From the NCBI RefSeq assembly GCF_023115465.1, contig NZ_CP096034.1, positions 3,968,001-4,032,000 of the forward strand: a stretch of DNA of 64,000 nt, given 5' to 3'. The first letter of the stretch is position 1; each line of letters opens with the position of its first letter. A program made the translations under genes and the position numbers. Shown here one piece after another: positions 8,564-18,671 of the stretch. This stretch comes from Gottfriedia acidiceleris. GTDB taxonomy: Bacteria; Bacillota; Bacilli; Bacillales; Bacillaceae_G. The notes beneath the pieces were generated by a model. It had not been told where the DNA came from, did not search any database, and saw nothing but the letters and a program-made list of their open reading frames with translations.

Positions 8564-10786
8564 TTAAAGTGATGTAGTTATTTGATCTGTTAAGTTAAAT
8601 AATTCTCCATTAATTTCGATTAGAATTTCTGTATCAGTTTGTTTTGTTACCGTTACAGATTCGTGCGTAATTGAAATATCAAGATTTGTACCTTGCCAAT
8701 GGAACGGGAATGAAAGTTTGTCCCAGTTCTTAGGTAAGTTAGGATTAATTTTTAGCTTATTTGATTCCATCGTAACGTTTGCAAAACCAAATATAGTTGC
8801 TAACCAATTTGCACCTAGAGATGCTGCATGTATTCCTTCATCTGATGATTTCGGATTTGGACCTAAATCGATTAAGCAAGCTTCTTGGAAGAATCGATAA
8901 GCATTTTCTATTTCTCCACATCTTGCAGCAACAATTGCATGGATAGCTTTACTAAGTGAAGAATCATGAATTGTATGCTCCTCATAATAGTGCAAATTCT
9001 TTTTAACAACATCTTCTTCAAATAAGTTAGGGAAAAGGTATAATAGCATAACTACATCAGCTTGCTTTAAAATTTGCATCTCGTTTACTTCTTGACGTGA
9101 ATAGTCAAAAAGAATTGCCTGGCTGCCTTGTTTTTGTTTATATTTTGATAAATCAATTTCTGGTTTTGATAAAAATGTATCATCCTGTGGAATAATGTTT
9201 TCTGCATTTGGTCTTGGTAAGTAAAGTCGATTTAAAAAATCCTTACCAGCCTCAACAATTTCAGCATCGATGTTATTATATTTTTCCATAAAGCTCAAAG
9301 CTTGTTGAACATTATAATATGCCATATAGTTCGTATAAGCATTATTATTAATATGTTCAGTGTATTCATCTGGTCCGATTACATCTTTAATAGAAAGTGC
9401 TTGATTTTCTTCTGTCGTACGACTGATCCAAAAGCGTGCCGTTTCTTTTAGTAATTCTAGCCCTTCATTTGCCATAAATGACTCATCAAGTGTATTTTTA
9501 TAGTATTGAATAACCGCATATGCAATGTCAGCAACAATATGATGTTCAGCAAGAGCTGAAGCTACTTTTTGGCGTTTACCCGTTAGTATATTAATAGCTG
9601 CATATTCTGGCGTTTCTTCCATACCAGAAAATGCACTTTCCCATGGGAATAAAGCTCCAGAATAGCCATTTTTCGTTGCCTTCCCTTTTGCTTCTTTAAT
9701 ATGAAGATAGCGATATCTTAATAAGTTTCTAGTTACATCCGGATCAGTGAACAAATGAAACGGTGCAATAAAGATTTCCGTATCCCAGAAGACATGTCCT
9801 TTGTATCCTTCACCAGTTAATCCTTTTGCTCCAACACTAAAGCGATCATCATGTGCAGGTGTCATTATTTCAATATGGTAAAGTGAAAAATCTAAGGCTA
9901 CTTGATCTATAGCTTCTTTAGAAGAAATGATAACGCGCTTCTTTTTCCAAAACTCAATCCATTTTAAAGATGAGCTTACTAATAAACGATCGTAACCATT
10001 ATCAAGATTTTCTTGAACAGTATGAATACTTGATAGTGCCGGATCATCCACAGACAAGTCATTTGAAGTATAAACAGCACTTATTTTTTCGAATTCAAAC
10101 GGCTGATCAACAACTAAATCATGTTTAATGATCGTTAAAAGCTGTCTGTTTTTAGCCACAAAAGAAACATCACTTTCACTTGAAACTTTACATGAAGTTG
10201 CCATTGCGATTGAGTGATCGCTTTCAGTTGTTCTATATACAGCATGCATTACTTTTTTATCAATAACTCGTACATTTTCTTCTAAAAGATGTTGCTTTCC
10301 AAAGTTAGACATTTGCGCATCGATACCAGTCGTAACTTTAATTGATGCACTACAATCTAAACTAACTACACTAACTTTAGAAGCAAGTAAATGTAGATTA
10401 TCTTTAGAAACAAAGCGTTGGAATTTTAAACAAAAGCGATTACCTTCTTTGTTTTTCCAGATAACTTCTTTCGTTAGTTCTCCATTTTGCATATTTAAAG
10501 TACGGTTATAAGATCGTACTTCTCCTGTTAAAACTGAAAATATTTCATTATTTATTTCGATTTTTATGCCAACTAAATCTGGCAAATTGACTAACTCTGT
10601 AATATCATTTGATGTAAATTTATTATAAATACCTGCCACATACATACCACGAGTTTGTTCAGAATAATATTCATCATGGCTAGCACGTAAACCTAAATAC
10701 CCATTTCCAAGAGCCATGATCGTTGCATATTTATTTATATATTGTAAATCAAATTGTTTTTCATTAATTACATTTACTTCATTCAT
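8564..10786 (-). CDS. ycjT: GH65 glycoside phosphorylase (YcjT-like, kojibiose phosphorylase type)
   Basis: This 740-residue inverting phosphorylase belongs to glycoside hydrolase family 65. An N-terminal beta-sandwich (to about 270) is followed by the (alpha/alpha)6 barrel, with HVFWDTEIF near 331-339 and the general acid Glu474 in IGPDEYTEH. A short C-terminal beta domain ends the protein. Family members cleave maltose, trehalose, kojibiose or nigerose to beta-glucose-1-phosphate. By synteny with E. coli ycjT, kojibiose is the best guess. The divergent beta-phosphoglucomutase would use the product. Its ATG overlaps the stop of the upstream oxidoreductase gene (ATGA), indicating translational coupling. 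Confidence 0.9.
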   Translation of the reverse strand: MNEVNVINEKQFDLQYINKYATIMALGNGYLGLRASHDEYYSEQTRGMYVAGIYNKFTSNDITELVNLPDLVGIKIEINNEIFSVLTGEVRSYNRTLNMQNGELTKEVIWKNKEGNRFCLKFQRFVSKDNLHLLASKVSVVSLDCSASIKVTTGIDAQMSNFGKQHLLEENVRVIDKKVMHAVYRTTESDHSIAMATSCKVSSESDVSFVAKNRQLLTIIKHDLVVDQPFEFEKISAVYTSNDLSVDDPALSSIHTVQENLDNGYDRLLVSSSLKWIEFWKKKRVIISSKEAIDQVALDFSLYHIEIMTPAHDDRFSVGAKGLTGEGYKGHVFWDTEIFIAPFHLFTDPDVTRNLLRYRYLHIKEAKGKATKNGYSGALFPWESAFSGMEETPEYAAINILTGKRQKVASALAEHHIVADIAYAVIQYYKNTLDESFMANEGLELLKETARFWISRTTEENQALSIKDVIGPDEYTEHINNNAYTNYMAYYNVQQALSFMEKYNNIDAEIVEAGKDFLNRLYLPRPNAENIIPQDDTFLSKPEIDLSKYKQKQGSQAILFDYSRQEVNEMQILKQADVVMLLYLFPNLFEEDVVKKNLHYYEEHTIHDSSLSKAIHAIVAARCGEIENAYRFFQEACLIDLGPNPKSSDEGIHAASLGANWLATIFGFANVTMESNKLKINPNLPKNWDKLSFPFHWQGTNLDISITHESVTVTKQTDTEILIEINGELFNLTDQITTSL

Positions 10787-11820
10787 AAAGATATACTCTC
10801 ACCTTTTTCAGCTGATTGATAGATTGCTTCAACAAGTCGTTGAATAGCATAACCTTGTTCTCCATCTGCTACCATAACGTTGTGTCCTAAGCAACGATTA
10901 ACAAAGGCTGCCATACTTTTAGTATGACGGTCAGGGTCAGCTTCATCTCTCTTTAATAAGGTTACAAGTTCTCCTTTTTCATCAGTGTAGATTTCTGCTG
11001 GAAACATTGTTGCACCAGCTTGATCTCCACATATTTCTACATTCATCTCTGATTTTTCTTTTATATTTAGTGCAAAGGACGTTTCTAGTTGAATTAAACA
11101 TCCATTCTCTAACTCAATGTATGCAAATAACGAATCCTCTACTTCAAATTTTGTAGGATCCCATGTACCAAAAGCGCCTTCACTTTTCTTGTTGCCGATC
11201 TTTTGATACATTTTTGCCGTTACTTTTTTAACTTTTGGGTAATTCAAAACGTACAAGGCTGTATCAAGCATATGGATTCCTAAATCGATTAAAGGTCCCC
11301 CGCCTTGAATTTTTTTATTTGTAAAACTTCCCCAACCAGGGATACCATTTCTTCTTAGCGCTTTCACTTTTGCAAAATAAATATCACCAAGCAAACCTTG
11401 ATCGATTTTTTCTTTTAATATAGTGACATCATCTGCAAAACGATGATGAAAATCGTAAGCAAGTATACGATTCTTTGTAGCTGCTGTTTCGTACATTTTT
11501 CTTGCATCTTCTGCTAAAATCGCAGGTGGTTTTTCACAAAAGACATCACAATTATTTTCTAATGCCTGCATAACATTTTCATAATGATATAAGTTTGGTG
11601 TGCAAACGCTAACAATATCTGGTTTTTCAATTTCATACATTGTTGCTGCATCAGTATAATATCTAGGGATATTATTACGAATCGCGAACTTTTTTAGCTC
11701 TATTTCGTCTATACCGACTACAGCAACAACTTCTATTTCTTCTCTTGTCTTATAGTAAGCAACATGAACTTTTTCAGCTATTTGCCCTCCGCCTATAATA
11801 GCTACTTTCTTCTTAATCAC
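10783..11820 (-). CDS. ycjS: Gfo/Idh/MocA oxidoreductase (YcjS-like 3-keto-glucoside dehydrogenase)
   Basis: This 345-residue NAD(P)-dependent enzyme has an N-terminal Rossmann fold (IGGGQIAEKVH, residues 8-18) and the EKPPA motif that carries the catalytic lysine near residue 97. A C-terminal substrate domain with GGGPLIDLGIHMLD follows. In E. coli, YcjS reduces a 3-keto-glucoside in the guloside-to-glucoside pathway. The gene order here is the same, so the same step is likely but not proven. The start is GTG at 11820 with AAAGGAG seven bases upstream. Its stop overlaps the GH65 start by 4 bp. Confidence 0.88.
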   Translation of the reverse strand: MIKKKVAIIGGGQIAEKVHVAYYKTREEIEVVAVVGIDEIELKKFAIRNNIPRYYTDAATMYEIEKPDIVSVCTPNLYHYENVMQALENNCDVFCEKPPAILAEDARKMYETAATKNRILAYDFHHRFADDVTILKEKIDQGLLGDIYFAKVKALRRNGIPGWGSFTNKKIQGGGPLIDLGIHMLDTALYVLNYPKVKKVTAKMYQKIGNKKSEGAFGTWDPTKFEVEDSLFAYIELENGCLIQLETSFALNIKEKSEMNVEICGDQAGATMFPAEIYTDEKGELVTLLKRDEADPDRHTKSMAAFVNRCLGHNVMVADGEQGYAIQRLVEAIYQSAEKGESISL

Positions 11821-11833
11821 AATGCTACTCCTT

Positions 11834-12628
11834 TCAGCTTAGGGCTTCTTTTATGTGCTTTAAAGCATTAATGTATTCTTCTTCTAAATTATTTCCACGA
11901 ACACGACATTCAAATGTTACATAGCCATCATATCCATCACTTTTTAATTGATCAAAATGCTTTTTAAAATCTAATGCTCCACTCCCTGGTTGAAAGCGGT
12001 GATTATCAGCAATATGTATATGTTCAACTAAATCACGATTTTTGTGAAGAGCTTCAGAAATACCGTCTTCTTCAATATTCATGTGATAAAAATCTGCAAT
12101 AATTTTTACATTTTGCAATTGATTATCTTCAATATATTTACGAGCATCCGATAATGTATTAATCATATGATCTTGATATCGATTTAAAGGTTCTAAAAAG
12201 ATGGTAGTACCTGTTTCTCCAGCAACTTTATCTAGAAAAATAAGTGAGTCAGTAATTGCTTTTCGATCACCTTCTAAACTTCTTGGTGATGACATAGGTG
12301 GCAATCTGAACGTAAACATTCCCCATGCTGCTGGGACAACGATCCCTTTTCCTCCAACCTCTTTTAATGCCTTTAATATCGCTTCAATTTCTGATAAGCC
12401 TTTTAGTCGACGCTCTTCAATGAAATCTCCAATCCAACCATTATATCCACCACAAGCAGTTGTTACAGGTAAGCCAGATTCAGCAATCGCTTCTTTAACT
12501 TCTTCTAAATGATCAACTAAGAATTTTCCATCAATTTCAAAGCCTTCAAATCCAATTTCTTTTAAATATTTAAATTTGTCCTTAATATTTTCAGGGAAAA
12601 AAGCTTGATTTTGTGTTCCAACTTTCAT
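11834..12628 (-). CDS. ycjR: Sugar phosphate isomerase/epimerase, TIM barrel (YcjR-like)
   Basis: This 264-residue protein is an AP-endonuclease-2-type TIM barrel. Metal-binding residues are visible in IFLEPLNRY (Glu), IADFYHMN (Asp, His), HIADNHRFQPGSG and VTFECRV (Glu). In E. coli, YcjR epimerises C4 of a 3-keto-guloside. The gene lies 13 bp before the GTG of the oxidoreductase and 81 bp after the dehydrogenase gene. That upstream gap contains a stable intercistronic hairpin. The ATG at 12628 has the Shine-Dalgarno AGGAGTG. Confidence 0.87.
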   Translation of the reverse strand: MKVGTQNQAFFPENIKDKFKYLKEIGFEGFEIDGKFLVDHLEEVKEAIAESGLPVTTACGGYNGWIGDFIEERRLKGLSEIEAILKALKEVGGKGIVVPAAWGMFTFRLPPMSSPRSLEGDRKAITDSLIFLDKVAGETGTTIFLEPLNRYQDHMINTLSDARKYIEDNQLQNVKIIADFYHMNIEEDGISEALHKNRDLVEHIHIADNHRFQPGSGALDFKKHFDQLKSDGYDGYVTFECRVRGNNLEEEYINALKHIKEALS

Positions 12629-12647
12629 TGATATTCACTCCTGTATA

Positions 12648-12672
12648 GGTGGGAGTGTAAAACACTCCCACC
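12648..12672 (-). other. Intercistronic hairpin ycjQ-ycjR
   Basis: A perfect 10-bp stem GGTGGGAGTG/CACTCCCACC with a 5-base loop lies within the operon. On the - strand no T tract follows, so it more likely affects mRNA processing or stability than termination. On the + strand GATTTTTT follows, so it would stop antisense transcription. Confidence 0.7.
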
Positions 12673-12709
12673 GATTTTTTAATATTTTTTTACAAAAATA
12701 AAAATGAAA

Positions 12710-13771
12710 TTATTTATTAAATTCTACACCCATTTTTATACTTAATTCTGGTTTCTGATCGACAAACTCCATATAAGATTCAGCAACCTCTTTAAATGAA
12801 ACAACTGGGTCAATTAAATCATCACAATTTAAATATCCATTCATTAATAATTCCCAACAAGTATCTTCAATTCGTTTACGTGACCAGCGTGGATAATCTG
12901 GATTTGGTTCACTGCTCGCACGCGAAAAGACAATTTTTGCATTATTAAAATGAGCCTCTCGGCCTAGATTAAATCCTTCTGGGAAAGGTTTTGCAAATGC
13001 CACATAAGAAATTGTTCCTCCGTATGCAATCCCTCTTAAAGCTGCTTGCAGAGCACTAGAAACTCCACTAGTCTCTATGATTGAATCAGCACCTAGTTTA
13101 TTTGTTAATTTTTTAATTTCGTGACCTAAATCAGTTGTATTTATTGGATCAAAGCAATAATCTGCTCCATTTTTTATAGCAATATCACGTCGATGACTGA
13201 TTGGATCTACCCCAATTACGATGCTTGCTCCAGCTTTTTTCGCTAATTGGATCGCAATTTGTCCAATTGCACCTAAACCAACAACTACTACATAATCTCC
13301 AGCCCTTACATTTGCATCACGAACTCCACTCATTGCAAATTGTGCTGGGTCATAGCAAACTGCATTTTTCCACGAAGACCCTTCAGGCATTTTGCGTAAT
13401 TTATAGTTATTTACCCCATTAGCGATAAATGTTTCCATAATTGGACCGTAAGTACAAACTTGGTCTCCTATTTTATACTCAGAAACTTCATCACCAATTT
13501 CAATAATGCTACCAACAACCATATTACCTAATTGGAATTCTCCAAATACGATTCCACGTGTAGCACCTTCCTGACGTGGCATAAACATTTTCCATTCTTC
13601 ATTGAACTCTTCATCAATAAAGGGACTAATACCTCTAAAATCTACCACTTCAGTACCATGCTTTGGCGATGCAAATTCTACTTTTATTTTTACTTCATTC
13701 GGTTTTACGGGACGATCTTCATACTCTACTAATGCTGCAACTCTTGGTTCAACTGCTACTAATTTTTTCAT
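12710..13771 (-). CDS. ycjQ: Zinc-dependent dehydrogenase (YcjQ-like guloside dehydrogenase)
   Basis: This 353-residue medium-chain dehydrogenase has a GroES-like N-terminal half and a Rossmann half with VVVGLGAIGQIA near residue 160. KHGTEVVDFRG near residues 52-62 occupies the place of the usual Cys/Gly zinc region, so the metal site is atypical, as in the YcjQ group. E. coli YcjQ oxidises D-gulosides at C3. Collinearity with ycjR and ycjS supports the same role. AAAGGATG lies upstream of the ATG at 13771. The 33-bp gap to the permease gene suggests one operon. Confidence 0.85.
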   Translation of the reverse strand: MKKLVAVEPRVAALVEYEDRPVKPNEVKIKVEFASPKHGTEVVDFRGISPFIDEEFNEEWKMFMPRQEGATRGIVFGEFQLGNMVVGSIIEIGDEVSEYKIGDQVCTYGPIMETFIANGVNNYKLRKMPEGSSWKNAVCYDPAQFAMSGVRDANVRAGDYVVVVGLGAIGQIAIQLAKKAGASIVIGVDPISHRRDIAIKNGADYCFDPINTTDLGHEIKKLTNKLGADSIIETSGVSSALQAALRGIAYGGTISYVAFAKPFPEGFNLGREAHFNNAKIVFSRASSEPNPDYPRWSRKRIEDTCWELLMNGYLNCDDLIDPVVSFKEVAESYMEFVDQKPELSIKMGVEFNK

Positions 13772-13804
13772 ACCATTTCATCCTTTCAGTAAAAAATTCT
13801 TTCG

Positions 13805-14659
13805 TTAACCTTTTACTCCACCTTCAGTTAAGTTCCCTTTGATAAAATGTTCAGATAATGCATACATAACAACAACTGGTATAGCAGTTACTAATGATGC
13901 TGCCATCATACGACCCCATACATAATCTGGCGTACTAAATAACGTATTTAATCCAATTGGTAACGTAAAGTTTTCTGAACTTGATAAGAAAATCGATGCA
14001 AATAAATAATCATTCCACGCAATCATAAATGCATATACGAAAACTGATACAATTCCCGAAATTGACAATGGGATGATAATATAGAGAATAATTTTTATTC
14101 GACTAAGACCATCAATCATTGCCGCTTCCTCTAGATCCTCTGGAATCGTATCGAAATAACTCTTTAACATAAAGATTGCTGTTGGTAAAGTTTGAACAAT
14201 CATCGTTATGATTAGTGCCATTCTTGTATCATATAAACCGAAGCCAGAAATAATTTTAAATAAAGGAACAACTAGTAATATCCCTGAAAACATGTAAACT
14301 GTGTAAAAACTAGCATTTATTGTTACTCTTCCTTTAAACTTTAGTTTTGATAAAGCGTATGCTCCTAAAATTCCAAGTACAACAGATAGAGCTGCAGCAA
14401 TTAAAGCTACGATTAAACTATTTTTAAAATAGTTTAAGTAAGGAAAAATTACAGGATTAAAAATATCGATATAATGCTGGAATGTCCATTCATGTGGCAA
14501 TAATGTTGGATTAGTGGAAATTGCTTCTTTTGAACTTTTTAAGGATGTCATTAGCATGATAAAAAAAGGAAATAACATGATCCCTAATAAAAGAATTAAT
14601 ACAACGTAGAAACCAGTTTTTTTAATCATTTTGTTACTTTTACTACTTGCTGCTGCCAT
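13805..14659 (-). CDS. ycjP: Sugar ABC transporter permease (YcjP-like)
   Basis: This 284-residue CUT1-family permease has six predicted membrane segments and the cytoplasmic EAA loop EEAAMIDGLSRIKIILYII, which contacts the ATPase. It forms the membrane channel with the preceding permease, whose stop codon it overlaps by 17 bp. The substrate is probably a glucose-containing disaccharide such as glucosylglycerate, inferred from neighbours. No ATPase gene is present in the operon. CUT1 systems in Bacilli commonly borrow a shared MsmX-type ATPase, which is expected here. Confidence 0.9.
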   Translation of the reverse strand: MAAASSKSNKMIKKTGFYVVLILLLGIMLFPFFIMLMTSLKSSKEAISTNPTLLPHEWTFQHYIDIFNPVIFPYLNYFKNSLIVALIAAALSVVLGILGAYALSKLKFKGRVTINASFYTVYMFSGILLVVPLFKIISGFGLYDTRMALIITMIVQTLPTAIFMLKSYFDTIPEDLEEAAMIDGLSRIKIILYIIIPLSISGIVSVFVYAFMIAWNDYLFASIFLSSSENFTLPIGLNTLFSTPDYVWGRMMAASLVTAIPVVVMYALSEHFIKGNLTEGGVKG

Positions 14660-15527
14660 TTAAGTTCACCTTCTTTCTTGATACGATAATAACAATGAAT
14701 AATATGATGAATAAGATTACTGAAATTGACGAAGCTTTACCTAAATTATTGAAAGCAAACGCTGTTTCATATAAATAAATACCTAAAATATTTACTTTGT
14801 TTGTTAATAAGAAAACATCTGTAAACATGTAGAACATCCAAATAAATCGTAAAGTTACAACTGTTAGTAAAACAGGCATAATCGCTGGTAAAGTTACGAC
14901 TTGAAACTTTTGCCAAAGTGAAGCCCCATCGATATCAGCTGCTTCGTATAGTGATTTATCAATCGTTTGCAAGATTGCTAAAAACGAAATAAACGCATAA
15001 GGAAAATACTTCCAAATTGCAAAAACAACTACAACGATGAAGCTACTAACTGGATTGTCAAACCATAGTGGCGCACTTTTAAATAAATGAAAAACATCCG
15101 TTCCTAAGTAATTAATAATCCCATATGAGTTATTGAACATATACTTCCAAGCAAAAACTAATGAAATTGAAGGTGTTACATAAGATAGGATAATTAATGA
15201 ACGAGCTGTTTTTCTAAACTTAAATGGTCGATTAAAAAATAACGCAACCGCAAGTCCAACTACTGTACTACCTATTACAGTTAGTATTGTATATAAAATA
15301 GTAATTCCTAAAGATTTATAAAACTCAATGTCTTTGATAACATCAATATAATGAGATAAACCAACAAACTTAGCTGGTAACCTAGGGTTAATCGGCTGAT
15401 CAAAGAAGCTTATTTTAATATTAGATAACATCGGATATGCAACTAATAATAATAATAAGAAAATACTTGGTAAAAGTAGTATTAACGCTAGTTTTATATC
15501 GGATTTTTTTCGGGCAATCGTTTTCAT
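14643..15527 (-). CDS. ycjO: Sugar ABC transporter permease (YcjO-like)
   Basis: This 294-residue CUT1 permease has six membrane segments and an EAA loop at YEAADIDGASLWQKFQVV. An in-frame start further upstream (15593) would add 22 residues lacking a ribosome site. The ATG at 15527 follows AGGAGG and gives MKTIARKKSDIKL, a usual cytoplasmic start, so I chose it. It pairs with the next permease to form the transporter core. It lies after the binding-protein gene, separated by a hairpin-containing gap that probably lowers its expression relative to the binding protein. Confidence 0.9.
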   Translation of the reverse strand: MKTIARKKSDIKLALILLLPSIFLLLLLVAYPMLSNIKISFFDQPINPRLPAKFVGLSHYIDVIKDIEFYKSLGITILYTILTVIGSTVVGLAVALFFNRPFKFRKTARSLIILSYVTPSISLVFAWKYMFNNSYGIINYLGTDVFHLFKSAPLWFDNPVSSFIVVVVFAIWKYFPYAFISFLAILQTIDKSLYEAADIDGASLWQKFQVVTLPAIMPVLLTVVTLRFIWMFYMFTDVFLLTNKVNILGIYLYETAFAFNNLGKASSISVILFIILFIVIIVSRKKVNLNGSSK

Positions 15528-15579
15528 GCTACCTCCTAAAAAATAATCTATACCTTCTCCTGGTAGATTGGTATTAAAA

Positions 15580-15644
15580 GAAAAGTTGTTCAAAAAGCAA
15601 CAAAGCTCGCTTTTTCAAGCATTCGTTCTTCTTAAACAACTTTC
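15580..15644 (-). other. Hairpin between binding-protein and permease genes
   Basis: Outer arms GAAAAGTTGTT and AACAACTTTC enclose an inner AAAAAGC/GCTTTTT stem. Such structures often follow binding-protein genes in ABC operons and stabilise or attenuate the transcript. No strong T tract is present. Confidence 0.55.
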
Positions 15645-15674
15645 AAAAATTAAGAAATCAAATAATTAAAGTAA

Positions 15675-16964
15675 TTATTTTAAAACACCTTTTAGTTTTT
15701 CTTCTGCATCTTTAATTGCAGAATCTACACTTTTTCCGCCAACAGTCACTTCATTAATTAACTTAGCAACTGCTCCTGAACTTGTAACATCACCCATTTT
15801 TAAGAAGTTCTTGTTATTAACAAGACCAAAAACTTGAATGTTATCAAACGCATTTGCGATTTCAGTCGAAAGCTCACCAAATGAATTGACAACTTTATTA
15901 TCTTTATATTCTTTACTTTCTGTTACATCTTTATTTACTGGTTGAGATCCACCTGGAGACATTAATACTAACTTCGTATTATTTTCAGGTTTTGCCATAA
16001 ACTCTACTAATTTTTCTGCTGCAGCTTTTTGGTCATCATCTAAACCAGAAGAAATCGTGTAAGCAGATACTGTTCCATAAACTGCTTTTGTTTTTTCAGT
16101 TGGAATTACAAATCCAATATTGTTAGTTGTACCTTCTTCATATACTGAAGGAAGTATATAAGTTGAATAAACCGCCATTGGAGCAGATCCATTCATGAAA
16201 GCATCTTTTACTTCAGTTACATCATTTGAACCTGGCATTGTATATTTTGATAATTCTTTATAGTAATTTAGTGCTTGTTTCATTTCTGGTGTATTTAAAG
16301 TTAAATCACCTTTGCTATCAAACATATTTGCATTGTTTGATAGTGCGAATTGTGAGAAGGCTTGTTCAGCGAAACCGCCTTCAGCCGTTGGAATTGCAAT
16401 ACCGTATTTTTTATTTCCACTGTTCGTAAACGCCTTTGCAATCTTTAAAACATCATCCCAGTTTTTAGGTTCCGCGAATCCTTTGTCCGCAAGCATTTGC
16501 TTGTTATACCAAATTCCCTGTACCCAACCGCTAATTGGAACACCTGTATAATTTTTGCCGTCCTCAGTTTTTAAAAGCTTTAACGCACCTTCATAATACT
16601 TATCTTCACCAACTTTAGAGATAACTGATTTAACTGCATCTTTATCAATTAATTCGTCTTTGTCCATAACTTTTGCATAGTCTTGTCCAACTTCAATAAC
16701 TGCTGGAAGTTTACCAGAGCTTGCTAACGTTACAACTTTTGTATTGTAAGAATCTTCCTCAACTGGAACTTGCTTTACTGTAATATTAGGATTTGCTTTT
16801 TCAAATTTTGAAATTAAGTCTGTAATAACTGCTAATCTTTCTTGTTCAACTTCAGAATGCATAAATTCAATCGTTACTTTACCATTCTCTTTTTTACCGC
16901 CACCACAAGCTGTTAAACCTACAGCTAACATTAAAACCAAGAACATACTTAAAAGTTTCTTCAT
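15675..16964 (-). CDS. ycjN: Sugar-binding lipoprotein of ABC transporter (YcjN-like)
   Basis: This 429-residue extracellular solute-binding protein belongs to family 1. A signal peptide MKKLLSMFLVLMLAV ends in the lipobox LTAC, so the mature protein is a membrane-anchored lipoprotein beginning at Cys. The rest shows the family pattern, including ITVKQVPVE, WYNKQML and GVPISGW. A longer in-frame reading from 16997 lacks a ribosome site; the ATG at 16964 follows AGGAGG. It is the first transport gene after the GH13 phosphorylase and should determine the substrate taken up by the operon. Confidence 0.92.
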   Translation of the reverse strand: MKKLLSMFLVLMLAVGLTACGGGKKENGKVTIEFMHSEVEQERLAVITDLISKFEKANPNITVKQVPVEEDSYNTKVVTLASSGKLPAVIEVGQDYAKVMDKDELIDKDAVKSVISKVGEDKYYEGALKLLKTEDGKNYTGVPISGWVQGIWYNKQMLADKGFAEPKNWDDVLKIAKAFTNSGNKKYGIAIPTAEGGFAEQAFSQFALSNNANMFDSKGDLTLNTPEMKQALNYYKELSKYTMPGSNDVTEVKDAFMNGSAPMAVYSTYILPSVYEEGTTNNIGFVIPTEKTKAVYGTVSAYTISSGLDDDQKAAAEKLVEFMAKPENNTKLVLMSPGGSQPVNKDVTESKEYKDNKVVNSFGELSTEIANAFDNIQVFGLVNNKNFLKMGDVTSSGAVAKLINEVTVGGKSVDSAIKDAEEKLKGVLK

Positions 16965-16975
16965 TGCTCTTCCTC

Positions 16976-18658
16976 CTAATTTACTGGTTTCAACCAAATG
17001 TATTGATATGGATCTAAAGAAATATATTCATTAAATTCTTCTACTTCTTCAGTTAAAATATTCATATATTTTCCATTTAAATCACAATTAACTTCTTCAT
17101 TTGATAGATTGTGAAGAATGATAATGCTTTCATCTTCATTCATTCGTTTAATAGCAAATACTTTCTCATTAACCTCAAGTATTTCCATTTCTATGTCTGG
17201 ATTAAATAATTTTTCACCCTTACGCACTTGAATTATTTTTGTTAGTTCAGTGAAAACTTTATTTCTTAATGATCCAACCTCATTTAATTCTTTTTCAATT
17301 TCAACAAGTGAATATTTTTGGCGATTAATCGAACGATTCATACCCGTTCTTTCTACACCTGCATAATCGTTTCTAGAGCCAAGCATGCTTTGAATATAAA
17401 TTGCTGGTACTCCTTGGAATGTTAATAAAATTGAATGTGCCAATAAGAATTTCTTTACTCTTAGATCATCGCTCGAAGATTGTTTATTTAACGCATCTAA
17501 GTAAGTTACATTAATTTCATATGGACTTTCAGTACCATCCGAGTTTTTCTTATAATTCACTAATGCACCTTCTGCTTTTAAATCTTCTACTAATGAAAGT
17601 ATTTCATCTTCAGGGATAATTCCACGTATTGGATTCAAACCAATTCCATCATGAGAAGCCAAGAAGTTAAAGAAAGTTGTATCTTGTCCAGAACCTTCAA
17701 GATTTTTTGCCCAATTTGTTAATACACTCCCGTTCCCTTTATGTAGTGAGTATAAAACTAATGGAGGCAGTGGAAATTGGTAAACCATATGTGCTTCATC
17801 ATGTCCGTTGCCGAAATATGAGATATTATCTAAATGAGGCACATTTGTTTCAGTAATCATTACTGTACCTTTTGCTGCTTCATCTAATAAATCGCGGAAT
17901 AGTTTAACGATTTCATGTGTTTTTTCAAGATGGATACAAGAAGTACCAACTTCTTTCCACATATATCCTACAGCATCAAGTCTTACATATTCTGCTCCTT
18001 GTTCAAGGTAAAATAGTAAAACATCAACCATTTCTAATAAAACTTGTGGATTACTAAAGTTTAAATCAATTTGATCGTCACTAAACGTTGTCCATATATA
18101 TTTTTCCTCACCATTCGCTAATTTAAACTTTGATAGCAATGGAAGTGCTCTAGGTCTAGTTACTGAGCTTAAATCAATTGAAGGATCCATTTCAATAAAG
18201 TAATCATTATATTTTGGATCATTATTCAAATAGCCTTGGAACCACTCACTCTTACTAGAGATATGATTACATACATAATCAAACATTATTCTTGCTGATT
18301 TTGATAAGCTCTCGATATGTGACCAATCGCCTAATTCTGGATTTACTTTTTTATAGTCAACTACTGAAAAACCATCATCAGATGTATAAGGATAAAAAGG
18401 TAATATATGAACAAGTTCAAATTTATTTGCTAAATGTTCATCAAACATTTTTTTAAATGTCTCCAATGTTGGTATTCCCACTTCTTGAAACTGATCGCCA
18501 TAAGTTATTAAAACAACATCTGACTCGTTCCAATTTTGTTTTCTTTTCTTAGTAATTTTTATTTTAGCTTCTTCAATGCGATTTACGATTGCACTATAAA
18601 GTTGATCAATGTCTTTGTTTTCATAAATATAGGCTAATCTTTCTTTAATTTTACTCAT
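16976..18658 (-). CDS. ycjM: GH13_18 sucrose/glucosylglycerate phosphorylase (YcjM-like)
   Basis: This 560-residue retaining phosphorylase belongs to GH13 subfamily 18. The (beta/alpha)8 barrel shows the nucleophile Asp228 (YVRLDAVGY), the acid/base Glu270 (VMITETNVPH) and the transition-state Asp337 (FLASHDGIG). Subfamily members cleave sucrose, sucrose-6-phosphate or glucosylglycerate. The presence of a glycerate kinase and the ycj order favour glucosylglycerate. The in-frame reading from 18730 is spurious: the ATG at 18658 has AAGGAGGA in front, and two LacI-type operators lie inside the longer reading. It is the first gene of the operon. Confidence 0.9.
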   Translation of the reverse strand: MSKIKERLAYIYENKDIDQLYSAIVNRIEEAKIKITKKRKQNWNESDVVLITYGDQFQEVGIPTLETFKKMFDEHLANKFELVHILPFYPYTSDDGFSVVDYKKVNPELGDWSHIESLSKSARIMFDYVCNHISSKSEWFQGYLNNDPKYNDYFIEMDPSIDLSSVTRPRALPLLSKFKLANGEEKYIWTTFSDDQIDLNFSNPQVLLEMVDVLLFYLEQGAEYVRLDAVGYMWKEVGTSCIHLEKTHEIVKLFRDLLDEAAKGTVMITETNVPHLDNISYFGNGHDEAHMVYQFPLPPLVLYSLHKGNGSVLTNWAKNLEGSGQDTTFFNFLASHDGIGLNPIRGIIPEDEILSLVEDLKAEGALVNYKKNSDGTESPYEINVTYLDALNKQSSSDDLRVKKFLLAHSILLTFQGVPAIYIQSMLGSRNDYAGVERTGMNRSINRQKYSLVEIEKELNEVGSLRNKVFTELTKIIQVRKGEKLFNPDIEMEILEVNEKVFAIKRMNEDESIIILHNLSNEEVNCDLNGKYMNILTEEVEEFNEYISLDPYQYIWLKPVN

Positions 18659-18671
18659 AAGATTCCTCCTT